Positions 1 to 5,671 of a stretch of DNA of 6,389 nt are shown here, piece by piece (position 1 is the stretch's first letter; each line of letters starts with the position of its first letter). Source of the DNA: Thiomicrorhabdus sp034722175. Lineage in GTDB: Bacteria > Pseudomonadota > Gammaproteobacteria > Thiomicrospirales > Thiomicrospiraceae. A program made the translations under genes and the position numbers. The stretch covers positions 1-6,389 of the forward strand of contig JAYENR010000212.1 of NCBI GenBank assembly GCA_034722175.1, read 5' to 3'. The notes beneath the pieces are model-generated. The model had not been told where the DNA came from. It did not search any database and saw only the letters and a program-made list of their open reading frames with translations.

Positions 1-28
1 TTTAAGTTAGAAAGTTAACGGACTTTAT

Positions 29-985
29 TTAAGACTCATCAAAGTTACCGAAACTCATATAACGTTGGTAACGACTGTCTAATAGATCATCTATCGGCTT
101 CTCAGCTAACTGCGCAAGTTGTACTTTAAGTGCCTGCTTCAAGTTTTCAGCGGCCTGTTTAGGATCGCGATGTGCACCACCTAATGGTTCTGGAATAATC
201 TGTTCTACCAAGCCTAAGTCATGTAAACGTGCTGCTGTAATACCTAATGCTTCTGCCGCATCTTTTGCATTGGCTGCATTTTTCCATAAGATTGATGCAC
301 AGCCCTCTGGTGAAATAACAGAATAAGTGCTGTACTGCATCATCATGGTGACGTCCCCGACACCAATCGCTAAAGCACCGCCAGACCCACCTTCTCCAAT
401 GACCGTACAGATAACAGGCACCTTAAGCTCAGCCATCTCAATCAAGTTGCGAGCTATCGCTTCACTCTGACCACGCTCTTCTGCATCAATTCCTGGATAA
501 GCACCAGGCGTATCGATAAAGGTGACAATCGGTAAACCAAAACGTTCAGCAGTTTTCATTAAACGCAGTGCTTTACGGTAGCCTTCTGGACGAGGCATAC
601 CAAAATTACGTCGGATCTTCTCTTTAGTGTCACGGCCCTTCTCTTGACCAATCACCATTACTGATTGACCATCAATTCTCGCTAAGCCACCAACAATTGC
701 AATATCATCTGCAAAGGCACGGTCACCATGTAACTCTTTAAAGTCGGTAAAAATTTCTTTAATGTAGTCTAAGGTATAAGGGCGTTGAGAGTGACGAGCC
801 AACTGAGCAATCTGTACATCCGTCAAATTCTTGAAAATAGACTCTGTTAGACTTTTACTTTTGTCTTCTAGGGCGGTTAGTTCCTGGATAAGGTCCATCC
901 CACCGCCGTCAAGATGACGAAGTTCGTCAATTTTGGCTTCCAGTTCAGCAATTGGCTGTTCAAAATCTAAAAAGTCTAATTTCAT
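29..985 (-). CDS. accA: Acetyl-CoA carboxylase carboxyltransferase subunit alpha
   Basis: AccA pairs with AccD to form the carboxyltransferase that moves the carboxyl group from biotin on AccB to acetyl-CoA, giving malonyl-CoA for fatty acid synthesis in the cytoplasm. The 318 residues match the usual length (about 319 in E. coli). The N-terminal 50 residues are a helical section starting LDFEQPIAELEAKID. The crotonase-type core carries IDTPGAYPG (157-165), the glycine-rich GEGGSGG oxyanion-hole loop (197-203) and YSVISPEGCASILWK (221-235), all hallmarks of the family. The ATG is preceded by a weak TGGA about nine bases upstream, and the N-terminus aligns with known AccA, so this start is sound. 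It is transcribed away from the DUF481 gene, with a 250-base shared upstream region. Only 28 bases follow the stop codon, and I see no terminator in them, so a downstream partner (tilS in many relatives) could be co-transcribed outside the window. The gene is intact. Confidence 0.98.
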   Translation of the reverse strand: MKLDFLDFEQPIAELEAKIDELRHLDGGGMDLIQELTALEDKSKSLTESIFKNLTDVQIAQLARHSQRPYTLDYIKEIFTDFKELHGDRAFADDIAIVGGLARIDGQSVMVIGQEKGRDTKEKIRRNFGMPRPEGYRKALRLMKTAERFGLPIVTFIDTPGAYPGIDAEERGQSEAIARNLIEMAELKVPVICTVIGEGGSGGALAIGVGDVTMMMQYSTYSVISPEGCASILWKNAANAKDAAEALGITAARLHDLGLVEQIIPEPLGGAHRDPKQAAENLKQALKVQLAQLAEKPIDDLLDSRYQRYMSFGNFDES

Positions 986-1050
986 GTTTTAATTCCATTA
1001 TCAAATCAACTACGAAGTAACTCCACATTTTAGCAAACTTACTTTCATTA

Positions 1051-1100
1051 TGCGGATTATACGTCAACTATTTACCTTCTAAGCAAGGTGTAAATCCGCA
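1051..1100. repeat. Inverted repeat around the accA promoter
   Basis: TGCGGATT at 1051-1058 is repeated exactly in inverted form as AATCCGCA at 1093-1100, separated by 34 bases. A second imperfect inverted repeat lies inside it: TTTACCTT at 1071-1078 against AAGGTGTAAA at 1085-1094, which pairs with one bulged G. The pair of arms brackets the -10 and -35 region assigned to accA. This could be a regulator site or a chance arrangement. Confidence 0.4.
1056..1086 (-). promoter_or_regulatory. Candidate accA promoter
   Basis: On the minus strand a perfect -10 hexamer TATAAT lies at 1056-1061, about 70 bases before the accA start codon. The best -35 match is TTGCTT at 1081-1086, with a long 19-base spacer, so the -35 part is weak. 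A nearby TTGACG on the same strand (1061-1066) is a better hexamer but sits immediately against the TATAAT and cannot pair with it. The -10 box overlaps one arm of the 8-base inverted repeat at 1051-1100. Confidence 0.4.
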
Positions 1101-1148
1101 TCAATAATTTATTGCTTTAATTTAAATTTAAGCAGGCCTGGTTAATTT

Positions 1149-1181
1149 GTGTAAATTCAGACATTTAATGTCTGTTTACAC
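1149..1181. promoter_or_regulatory. Operator-like nested inverted repeat upstream of the DUF481 gene
   Basis: The core is a perfect 17-base inverted repeat, CAGACATTTAATGTCTG (1158-1174), with 8-base arms and a single central base. It is framed by a second pair of arms, GTGTAAA at 1149-1155 and TTTACAC at 1175-1181, offset by two unpaired T bases on the left side only. The right outer arm ends directly against the TATAAT box at 1182-1187, and the core covers the -35 region. A dimeric repressor bound here would block polymerase. The same GTGTAAAT octamer also occurs at 1088-1095 on the accA side. I cannot name the regulator. Confidence 0.6.
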
Positions 1182-1187
1182 TATAAT
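1158..1187 (+). promoter_or_regulatory. Sigma-70-type promoter of the DUF481 gene
   Basis: A perfect -10 hexamer TATAAT is at 1182-1187. Eighteen bases upstream lies CAGACA (1158-1163), which keeps the GACA of the TTGACA consensus. Transcription would begin near 1194, leaving a leader of about 40 bases. The leader contains an A/G-rich ribosome binding site, AAAGAGA at 1221-1227, eight bases before the ATG at 1236. The promoter is embedded in the inverted repeat at 1149-1181. Confidence 0.65.
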
Positions 1188-1235
1188 GCGCGCAAAATTA
1201 ATTCGATTCACATTAAATTTAAAGAGAATAAAGCG

Positions 1236-1955
1236 ATGAAAAAACAGACTGTTTTATTAGCTTCTGCTGGACTGATTGCAGCACTGAGCTTAAACACCCA
1301 GGCAGACGACACAGGATTAAAGGGTTCTGGAGAGTTTGGTTATACCAATAATACAGGGAACACTGAAAGTACGGCCGTTGTTGGTGCAATTAAATTAGAT
1401 TATATTCAGCCAGTTTATGAAGTTAAAACCGCGTTTGAAGTGAATAACAAGTCTGAAGACGATGTGCAGACTCAAGAGCGTTATGTAGCGGATCTTCAAT
1501 ATAATCGCTTCTATTCGGATGACAAAAGCTATTACAGCTTTGTACAAGCACGTTTTGAAACCGATGAATTTGCTGACTTAGACCTTGATTCACTTTACTC
1601 ACTGGGTATGGGTAAAACGTTTATCAAAGATGACGTTCGTACGTTTAAAGCTGAAGCTGGTGTCGGTTACCAGACAATCAACTACATTACGGCAGACGAC
1701 ACAGATCAAGTGGTTGCGCGCCTAAAAGGTGATTACACTTACCAGATCAATGAGCAGGTTGCTTTCTCTCAAGATGCGATTATTACAGGTGGTGCAGAGC
1801 AGACCAAGTTGGAAGCAAACACAGGTCTAAAAGTGAGCATGGCTGAAGACTTAAATCTTAAAGCAGGTTTTAAATACCGCACAAGCAGTGATGTTGCTCC
1901 AGGTATTGAAGAGGTGGACACACAAACAACGTTAACAATCATTTACGATTTCTAA
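1236..1955 (+). CDS. DUF481 family (YdiY-like) outer membrane beta-barrel protein
   Basis: This is a 239-residue exported protein of the DUF481 family, whose best known member is E. coli YdiY. Family members are putative outer-membrane barrels whose physiological role is not established. Residues 1-23 form a clear signal peptide (KK, then a hydrophobic run, then the TQA/DD cleavage site). The mature part opens with GSGEFGYTNNTGNTEST (residues 30-46), the typical DUF481 first strand, and continues as alternating beta strands with aromatic residues and acidic loops. It ends in TIIYDF: a terminal phenylalanine on a final strand is the usual recognition signal for the BAM assembly machinery. The mature protein lacks cysteine. 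The gene stands alone, with its own promoter and an operator-like repeat upstream and a palindromic terminator downstream, so it is probably a regulated single-gene unit. The family assignment is strong; substrate or function cannot be read from the sequence. Confidence 0.88.
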   Translation: MKKQTVLLASAGLIAALSLNTQADDTGLKGSGEFGYTNNTGNTESTAVVGAIKLDYIQPVYEVKTAFEVNNKSEDDVQTQERYVADLQYNRFYSDDKSYYSFVQARFETDEFADLDLDSLYSLGMGKTFIKDDVRTFKAEAGVGYQTINYITADDTDQVVARLKGDYTYQINEQVAFSQDAIITGGAEQTKLEANTGLKVSMAEDLNLKAGFKYRTSSDVAPGIEEVDTQTTLTIIYDF

Positions 1956-1965
1956 GATTGTTTTT

Positions 1966-1993
1966 CTATTCTGACCAGGCCTGGTCAGAATAG
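1966..1993 (+). terminator. Palindromic terminator after the DUF481 gene
   Basis: A perfect 28-base palindrome has arms CTATTCTGACCAGG (1966-1979) and CCTGGTCAGAATAG (1980-1993) with no spacer, so in RNA it would fold as a 12-pair stem with a GGCC loop. It begins 11 bases after the DUF481 stop codon and is followed by TTTT (1994-1997), a short uridine tract. On the minus strand the hairpin is followed by AAAAA instead, so it does not look like an intrinsic terminator for the convergent ycaO. Confidence 0.6.
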
Positions 1994-2005
1994 TTTTAGC
2001 CATTA

Positions 2006-3721
2006 TTAAGCAACTCTTGCCTTAACTTCACGACTCATTTCATAGATAGATAACATCGCCTGATGTCTTTGCGATTGTTTAAAGATGCTCAAGCCTATTT
2101 CTGCATCAAAAAACAGTTCTTGTCCTTTTACATTTTGCCAAACTTTACTGCTTAACTCTTCACCAAATAGTTTCACTAAAGAAGCTTCACAAACCTGTTC
2201 AGACAGAACCATCTCTAAAGCATATTCAAACGCTTTGTAACGCACCCCACGTTCACTGGTTGCATCCACAAAGTACAATGCTTCTTGCAATGCTTCTAAT
2301 GCAGCTTCGTGATTCTGAGCAGCTAAAGCGATCCAGAACCGTAAGTCAGATACTTGAATTTGCGACCAGAAACTGCCTGGATCAGGCATTAAACCGATTA
2401 AAGAGGCCACCCCTTGATGCTCACTCAAACCTAAAGCATCGATGTCATTAAGCTTCTCGTTAAAGTCTGAACTAGCATCCATATTTAATAGATAATTTCT
2501 TAACTCACGACCTATGTTCTGATTGCTTTCAACGACCTCTTCACATGGATAAATTTCAGACATGCCGGGTACAATCAAACGTACTGCTGGAAAATCGTAA
2601 TGACCATACTGGCCGACATACACATCCGTACCTTGTTGGTGAACTAACCCTAAAAGCTTTTGCCACTGCTGTTCAGTTGTGCCCGAAAAGTCCCAATGGT
2701 GAAATTCGTAATCATAATCAGTTGAGACAAATCGGGCGTGAATCAAGCCACTTGAATCAATAAAGTGGTTCTCAATATTTTCATCTTCAGCTACCGCACC
2801 TTCATCAAAGACCGGCGTCTGAAACCCATCTAAATCACCTAGCTGACGACCTTGTAGTGATTCTGTTAATGTGCGCTCTAAAGCCACTTCAAAGATTGGG
2901 TGTGCCCCAAATGATGCAAAACAACGGCCTGTTTTCTGTTCAAACAAGTTTACATTGATGACAGGGAATTGACCTCCCAATGAAGCATCTCGAATAGACA
3001 GCTCAATCCCCTCTTTAATTAGCGCATCTCTTGCGGCAACGACATCATGGAATTGATTAATAATCGTTTCTGGCACTTCTGGTAAACAGAGGTTTTCACG
3101 CATGATTCTATTTTTAACCCAGCGTTCAAAGACTTCAGATAACCCCTGAACCTGAGCTTCCAAAAAGGTATTACCCGCCGACAATCCATTACTTGCATAG
3201 ATATTACTGAACAGACTCATTGGAAAATAGACAGCATTGCCTGTTTTTTGTTCAATTAAACGCAGTGCACGAATAAACTCTGAACCATCATTTAAACTCA
3301 ATAAGTCTTCTGGCTGATACTCTTGATTAGTATCATAAAATGACCATAACTCTGGTGTTAAGCACTGCTGAAATTCGTCTAATGCAAACTGCTTTTCATC
3401 TGGATAATATAGCCAAGTAGAATCACTGGCCTGAGCATGACTCTCTAACCAATAATCTGAGAAAAAATAATTACTTGAGAGACGTTCTAAAAATTCACCT
3501 AATGCACTTGCAAGGGTTGATTTACGGCTTGTCCCCTTACCATTTGTAAATAGGCCTGGGCAGTTTAAGTCATGTATATGTAACGAGAACACACTAGGAA
3601 CGGGGTTTAACCAAGAGGCCTCAGTAATTTCAAAGCCTGCCTGCTTGAGAATGTTTTGCATACGCTCTATCGACTCTTCTAAGCAGGCATCCTTACCTTT
3701 GATATAGGTGACTTCACTCAT
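2006..3721 (-). CDS. ycaO: YcaO-domain protein, ribosomal protein S12 methylthiotransferase accessory factor type
   Basis: YcaO proteins are ATP-dependent enzymes that activate peptide backbone amides. This long, stand-alone type, exemplified by E. coli YcaO (about 586 residues), has been linked genetically to RimO-dependent beta-methylthiolation of an aspartate in ribosomal protein S12. The 571 residues begin with a near match to that protein: YIKGKDACLEESI, EASWLNPVPSV (34-44) and FTNGKG (58-63). ATP/Mg-binding signatures are visible at SALGEFLERLS (72-82, with E76 and E79) and at SNGLSAGN (177-184) followed by EAQ, then SEVFER (195-200, with E196 and E199). The C-terminal part from about 430 is helical and TPR-like, and lacks the proline-rich tail of azoline-forming YcaOs. 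AAGGA ten bases upstream supports the start. The neighbouring cytochrome gene is divergent, and there is no RiPP precursor, dehydrogenase or transporter nearby, which fits the housekeeping type. The gene is intact. Confidence 0.93.
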   Translation of the reverse strand: MSEVTYIKGKDACLEESIERMQNILKQAGFEITEASWLNPVPSVFSLHIHDLNCPGLFTNGKGTSRKSTLASALGEFLERLSSNYFFSDYWLESHAQASDSTWLYYPDEKQFALDEFQQCLTPELWSFYDTNQEYQPEDLLSLNDGSEFIRALRLIEQKTGNAVYFPMSLFSNIYASNGLSAGNTFLEAQVQGLSEVFERWVKNRIMRENLCLPEVPETIINQFHDVVAARDALIKEGIELSIRDASLGGQFPVINVNLFEQKTGRCFASFGAHPIFEVALERTLTESLQGRQLGDLDGFQTPVFDEGAVAEDENIENHFIDSSGLIHARFVSTDYDYEFHHWDFSGTTEQQWQKLLGLVHQQGTDVYVGQYGHYDFPAVRLIVPGMSEIYPCEEVVESNQNIGRELRNYLLNMDASSDFNEKLNDIDALGLSEHQGVASLIGLMPDPGSFWSQIQVSDLRFWIALAAQNHEAALEALQEALYFVDATSERGVRYKAFEYALEMVLSEQVCEASLVKLFGEELSSKVWQNVKGQELFFDAEIGLSIFKQSQRHQAMLSIYEMSREVKARVA

Positions 3722-3796
3722 GGTATCCAGTTCCTTCTGTTGATATTATTATTTGACGATATAAATTTTATTATTATTGAATAAATTCTTTTAAAG

Positions 3797-3823
3797 TTGC
3801 AATGGCAAACAAACCAGTAGAAT
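3797..3823 (+). promoter_or_regulatory. Weak candidate promoter for the cytochrome c gene
   Basis: TTGCAA (3797-3802) and TAGAAT (3818-3823, five of six matches to TATAAT) are separated by 15 bases, shorter than the ideal 17. Transcription would start near 3830, about 30 bases before the preferred ATG at 3860. The rest of the 138-base gap (3722-3859) between ycaO and this gene is very AT-rich, mostly runs of TTATTA. It must also contain the ycaO promoter on the minus strand, but too many AT-rich hexamers fit for me to place it. Confidence 0.3.
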
Positions 3824-3859
3824 AGCATGGTGCACACAACTAAACTTGATGGAGTTTTT

Positions 3860-4147
3860 ATGAAAAAACCACTTTCTTTATTGGCTACAAGCTTTGCCAT
3901 AACTGTTTTAACCAGTCAGACAGTTTTAGCAGCAGACGATCATCCTGGAAAAGCGTTCCATGATCAAGCAGATTGTATGAAATGCCATGCTGCCCAACCT
4001 TATGACCCAAAAAAATCAGATTCATTCCCTAAACTGGTTAAGGCCGTTCAATTTTGTAACGATAACTTAAACACGGGTTTCTGGGAAGATGAAGTGGCAC
4101 AGTTAGCCGACTATCTAAACCAAGAGTATTACCACCACCCAAAATAA
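3860..4147 (+). CDS. Small exported monohaem c-type cytochrome
   Basis: This is a periplasmic electron-transfer or haem-sensing protein of 95 residues, with a mature form of only about 71. Residues 1-24 are a signal peptide (MKK, hydrophobic core, TVLA/ADD). The single haem-attachment motif is CMKCH at 39-43, where H43 is the proximal ligand. The rest of the mature chain contains no methionine apart from M40 inside that motif, so the usual class I distal Met ligand is absent. Possible distal groups are N67 or C66 in the FCNDNL segment (65-70), or the histidines near the end (H92, H93). The C-terminal helix EDEVAQLADYLNQEYY is typical of small cytochromes c. I start at 3860 because GGAG lies five bases upstream and the signal peptide begins there. 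An in-frame ATG at 3827 would add 11 residues with no ribosome site. The gene ends before a bidirectional terminator. The redox partner is unknown. Confidence 0.88.
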   Translation: MKKPLSLLATSFAITVLTSQTVLAADDHPGKAFHDQADCMKCHAAQPYDPKKSDSFPKLVKAVQFCNDNLNTGFWEDEVAQLADYLNQEYYHHPK

Positions 4148-4168
4148 CCATTGGTTTGCTCCAATAAA

Positions 4169-4193
4169 AAAGAGGGGTTATAAACCCCTCTTT
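4169..4193. terminator. Bidirectional intrinsic terminator
   Basis: An 11-base stem, AAAGAGGGGTT (4169-4179) and AACCCCTCTTT (4183-4193), with the 3-base loop ATA, lies between the convergent cytochrome gene (stop at 4147) and the unknown exported protein gene (stop at 4212). Read on the minus strand, the GC-rich part is followed by six T bases (complement of 4166-4171). Read on the plus strand it is followed by TTT. It should stop transcription from both sides, more strongly for the minus-strand operon. Confidence 0.88.
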
Positions 4194-4211
4194 CTATCTG
4201 CAGAATCAATA

Positions 4212-5066
4212 TTAGCGTTTTAATTTTTCTAAATTCTGTTTTAAACTCTGTAAAACCTTCTGATCCGCACTTTCTAACCCATCTTCATAAAACTGAGCCC
4301 TGGCATCCTCAACAATTTTATCAACTGCTTCAACCAAAAAGTAGTGGCGGCTTGTCTTACCAATTTGTTCCCAGTCACGGGGATTTGCCCGCCATAGTGA
4401 CTCAAGCTTGGTATCTTCTGTAAACAGGGTCAGTACGGCTTCTACAGCGGTATTAAGTGGTGCAATGGTTTCAAATGCCAACAGTGGTCGGCCAAAATCG
4501 CCATAATAGCTTTGACGATGCAACTTGGCCAATTCAAAAGCGGGTTCCATTTCATCCAACCCTGCTGTTTTGGCTTCTCGAACGGCACGATCCATACGTT
4601 CCACCGTCAACATCGGTGCATCTGACTTCCAACGACCAAATACAATAAACACATTATTACGTTCAACAAAATAGAGTTTTCCATAATCCAACTTTAAGAC
4701 CGTCTCTTTGGCCACAACGTACTCTAAGTTTTGAGTATCGAGCTTAGTAGTGTCTTGCCATAACTCCCAACCCGCACCTAAGCCTTGATCTTGACTGGCG
4801 TTTTTGCTGATTGGTACACATGAAGAGCCATAATCGTGCCCTTCTACATAATCTATCACCGCAACTTGGTAGTCACCTTTCTCAGTGATCTGAGTCACCT
4901 TACCAATAATAAATGCATCATCTTTAATATTGGTAGCAGGAAAAGCCACAAATACCGTTTCACCAACAGAAAACTTCTTTGCATGGGCATTAACAAATAC
5001 AAACATGGTTAAAACAATGAACAGGCCTGTTTGCTTTACTCGATTCATTTTGCTTAAAAAACTCAT
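4212..5066 (-). CDS. Unrecognised exported protein with an N-terminal SH3-like region
   Basis: I do not recognise a family for this 284-residue protein. Residues 1-29 look like a signal peptide: K6, R9 and K11, then the hydrophobic run GLFIVLTMFVFV, then AHA before the cut at 29/30, so the protein is probably periplasmic. There is no lipobox. Residues 31-85 (FSVGETVFVAFPATNIKDDA, GKVTQI, GDYQVAVIDY) read as short beta strands around a small SH3- or Tudor-like barrel. Residues 115-145 also look beta-rich. From 155 to the end the chain is mostly helical and highly charged, ending in a lysine-rich helix (about 265-284). The only cysteine in the mature protein is C83. The start at 5066 is favoured over the in-frame ATG at 5048 because AAGAG lies four bases upstream. 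It begins 10 bases after the stress protein stop codon, so the two are almost certainly one transcript, and it is followed by a strong terminator. No function is proposed. Confidence 0.8.
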   Translation of the reverse strand: MSFLSKMNRVKQTGLFIVLTMFVFVNAHAKKFSVGETVFVAFPATNIKDDAFIIGKVTQITEKGDYQVAVIDYVEGHDYGSSCVPISKNASQDQGLGAGWELWQDTTKLDTQNLEYVVAKETVLKLDYGKLYFVERNNVFIVFGRWKSDAPMLTVERMDRAVREAKTAGLDEMEPAFELAKLHRQSYYGDFGRPLLAFETIAPLNTAVEAVLTLFTEDTKLESLWRANPRDWEQIGKTSRHYFLVEAVDKIVEDARAQFYEDGLESADQKVLQSLKQNLEKLKR

Positions 5067-5076
5067 AACACTCTTA

Positions 5077-5529
5077 CTATTTTTCTAAATTTATTGCTAA
5101 GACATCACAGCTTGCTTGATGCAATACCGTATCCGTTGTTGAACCCAATAAGCTTTTCCAACCAGAGCTACCATGTCTCCCCATGACAATCAATTCCGCA
5201 CTCATCTGATGAGCGTATTCAAGAATCTCATTACTAGCTGCCCCGATTAGTAACTTACCATGGGATTCATTTAATCCAGACTCAGTTAAAAGCTTATTTA
5301 AGCGTTCAACTGATACTTTTTGAATCTGCTCCGTTAGTTCTGGATCCCAAACACCTGGCAAACCCATTACAGCAACATCTTCAAGCACAGGATAGGTGGG
5401 TAATTCCATTACATGAACCACTTTGATGGATGCTTTATAAAAGCTCGCTAATTGTACTGCACGAGCCAATGCTTTATCGCTAGAATCAGAAAAATCTACC
5501 GCGACTAAAATCGATTGATAGTGATGCAT
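5077..5529 (-). CDS. Universal stress protein, UspA-family, nucleotide-binding type
   Basis: This is a single-domain cytoplasmic Usp of 150 residues, the normal length. Usp proteins accumulate under starvation, redox or envelope stress and bind ATP or AMP as dimers; their molecular target is often unknown. The N-terminal strand ILVAVDFS (7-14) carries the conserved D12 that contacts the adenine. The C-terminal phosphate-binding signature is visible as GRHG (117-120) followed, after eight residues, by GST (129-131), which points to the ATP-binding class rather than the non-binding E. coli UspA type. The final strand is CDVLAINLEK. The ribosome binding region is unusually G-rich (GGGTGGGGGA about ten bases before ATG). 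The next gene downstream starts 10 bases after this stop codon and encodes an exported protein. Upstream is a 142-base gap with DnaA-box-like sites, and no clear terminator separates it from tsaB. Confidence 0.93.
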   Translation of the reverse strand: MHHYQSILVAVDFSDSSDKALARAVQLASFYKASIKVVHVMELPTYPVLEDVAVMGLPGVWDPELTEQIQKVSVERLNKLLTESGLNESHGKLLIGAASNEILEYAHQMSAELIVMGRHGSSGWKSLLGSTTDTVLHQASCDVLAINLEK

Positions 5530-5565
5530 AACTTATATTCCCCCACCCAAATTTAGGTTGTTAGC

Positions 5566-5600
5566 TTTTCCACATTTGCTGTGGATAAGATTGTGCGTAA
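5566..5600. promoter_or_regulatory. Cluster of three DnaA-box-like 9-mers upstream of the stress protein gene
   Basis: On the minus strand TTATCCACA (5580-5588) is an exact consensus DnaA box. On the plus strand TTTTCCACA (5566-5574) fits the relaxed TTWTNCACA form and faces it across five bases. A third site, TTACGCACA on the minus strand (5592-5600), differs from TTATNCACA at one position and lies three bases from the second, in the same orientation. The cluster sits 37 to 71 bases before the stress protein start codon, so bound DnaA could affect that promoter. The remainder of the 142-base gap (5530-5671) is AT-rich, and I could not place a convincing -35/-10 pair in it. Confidence 0.5.
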
Positions 5601-5671
5601 GCAATGTTAAAACCGAAAAAATGTAATAAAGTCTTAACCTTCTCTTCATCTGATTAAAAAATAAGCAGTTG

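Noticed and set aside
1..28. The start of a gene downstream of accA, such as tilS.
   Set aside because: Only 28 bases are present and they contain no ATG on the minus strand, so nothing can be called.
2260..2763. Two plus-strand frames of 63 and 72 codons inside ycaO.
   Set aside because: They are antisense shadows of a well-conserved coding region, with irregular composition and no start signals.
3827..3859. An upstream in-frame ATG at 3827 as the start of the cytochrome gene.
   Set aside because: It has no ribosome binding site, would put charged and polar residues before the signal peptide, and lies at or before the likely transcription start; ATG at 3860 has GGAG five bases upstream.
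3718..3900. A 60-codon minus-strand reading frame overlapping the ycaO start and the cytochrome signal peptide.
   Set aside because: It lies across the divergent AT-rich intergenic region and the antisense of two real genes, has no ribosome site or recognisable product, and its hydrophobic stretch comes from AT-rich codons.
3718..4147. A RiPP (azoline-forming) locus made of ycaO plus the short neighbouring gene as precursor peptide.
   Set aside because: The YcaO is the long S12-type with no proline-rich tail, the short gene encodes an exported CXXCH cytochrome on the opposite strand, and no cyclodehydratase partner, dehydrogenase, protease or transporter is present.
5530..5671. The DnaA-box cluster as a chromosomal or plasmid replication origin.
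   Set aside because: There is no dnaA, dnaN, gidA/mnmG or rep gene nearby and only three boxes in a 142-base gap, so a titration, reactivation or promoter role is more reasonable than an origin.
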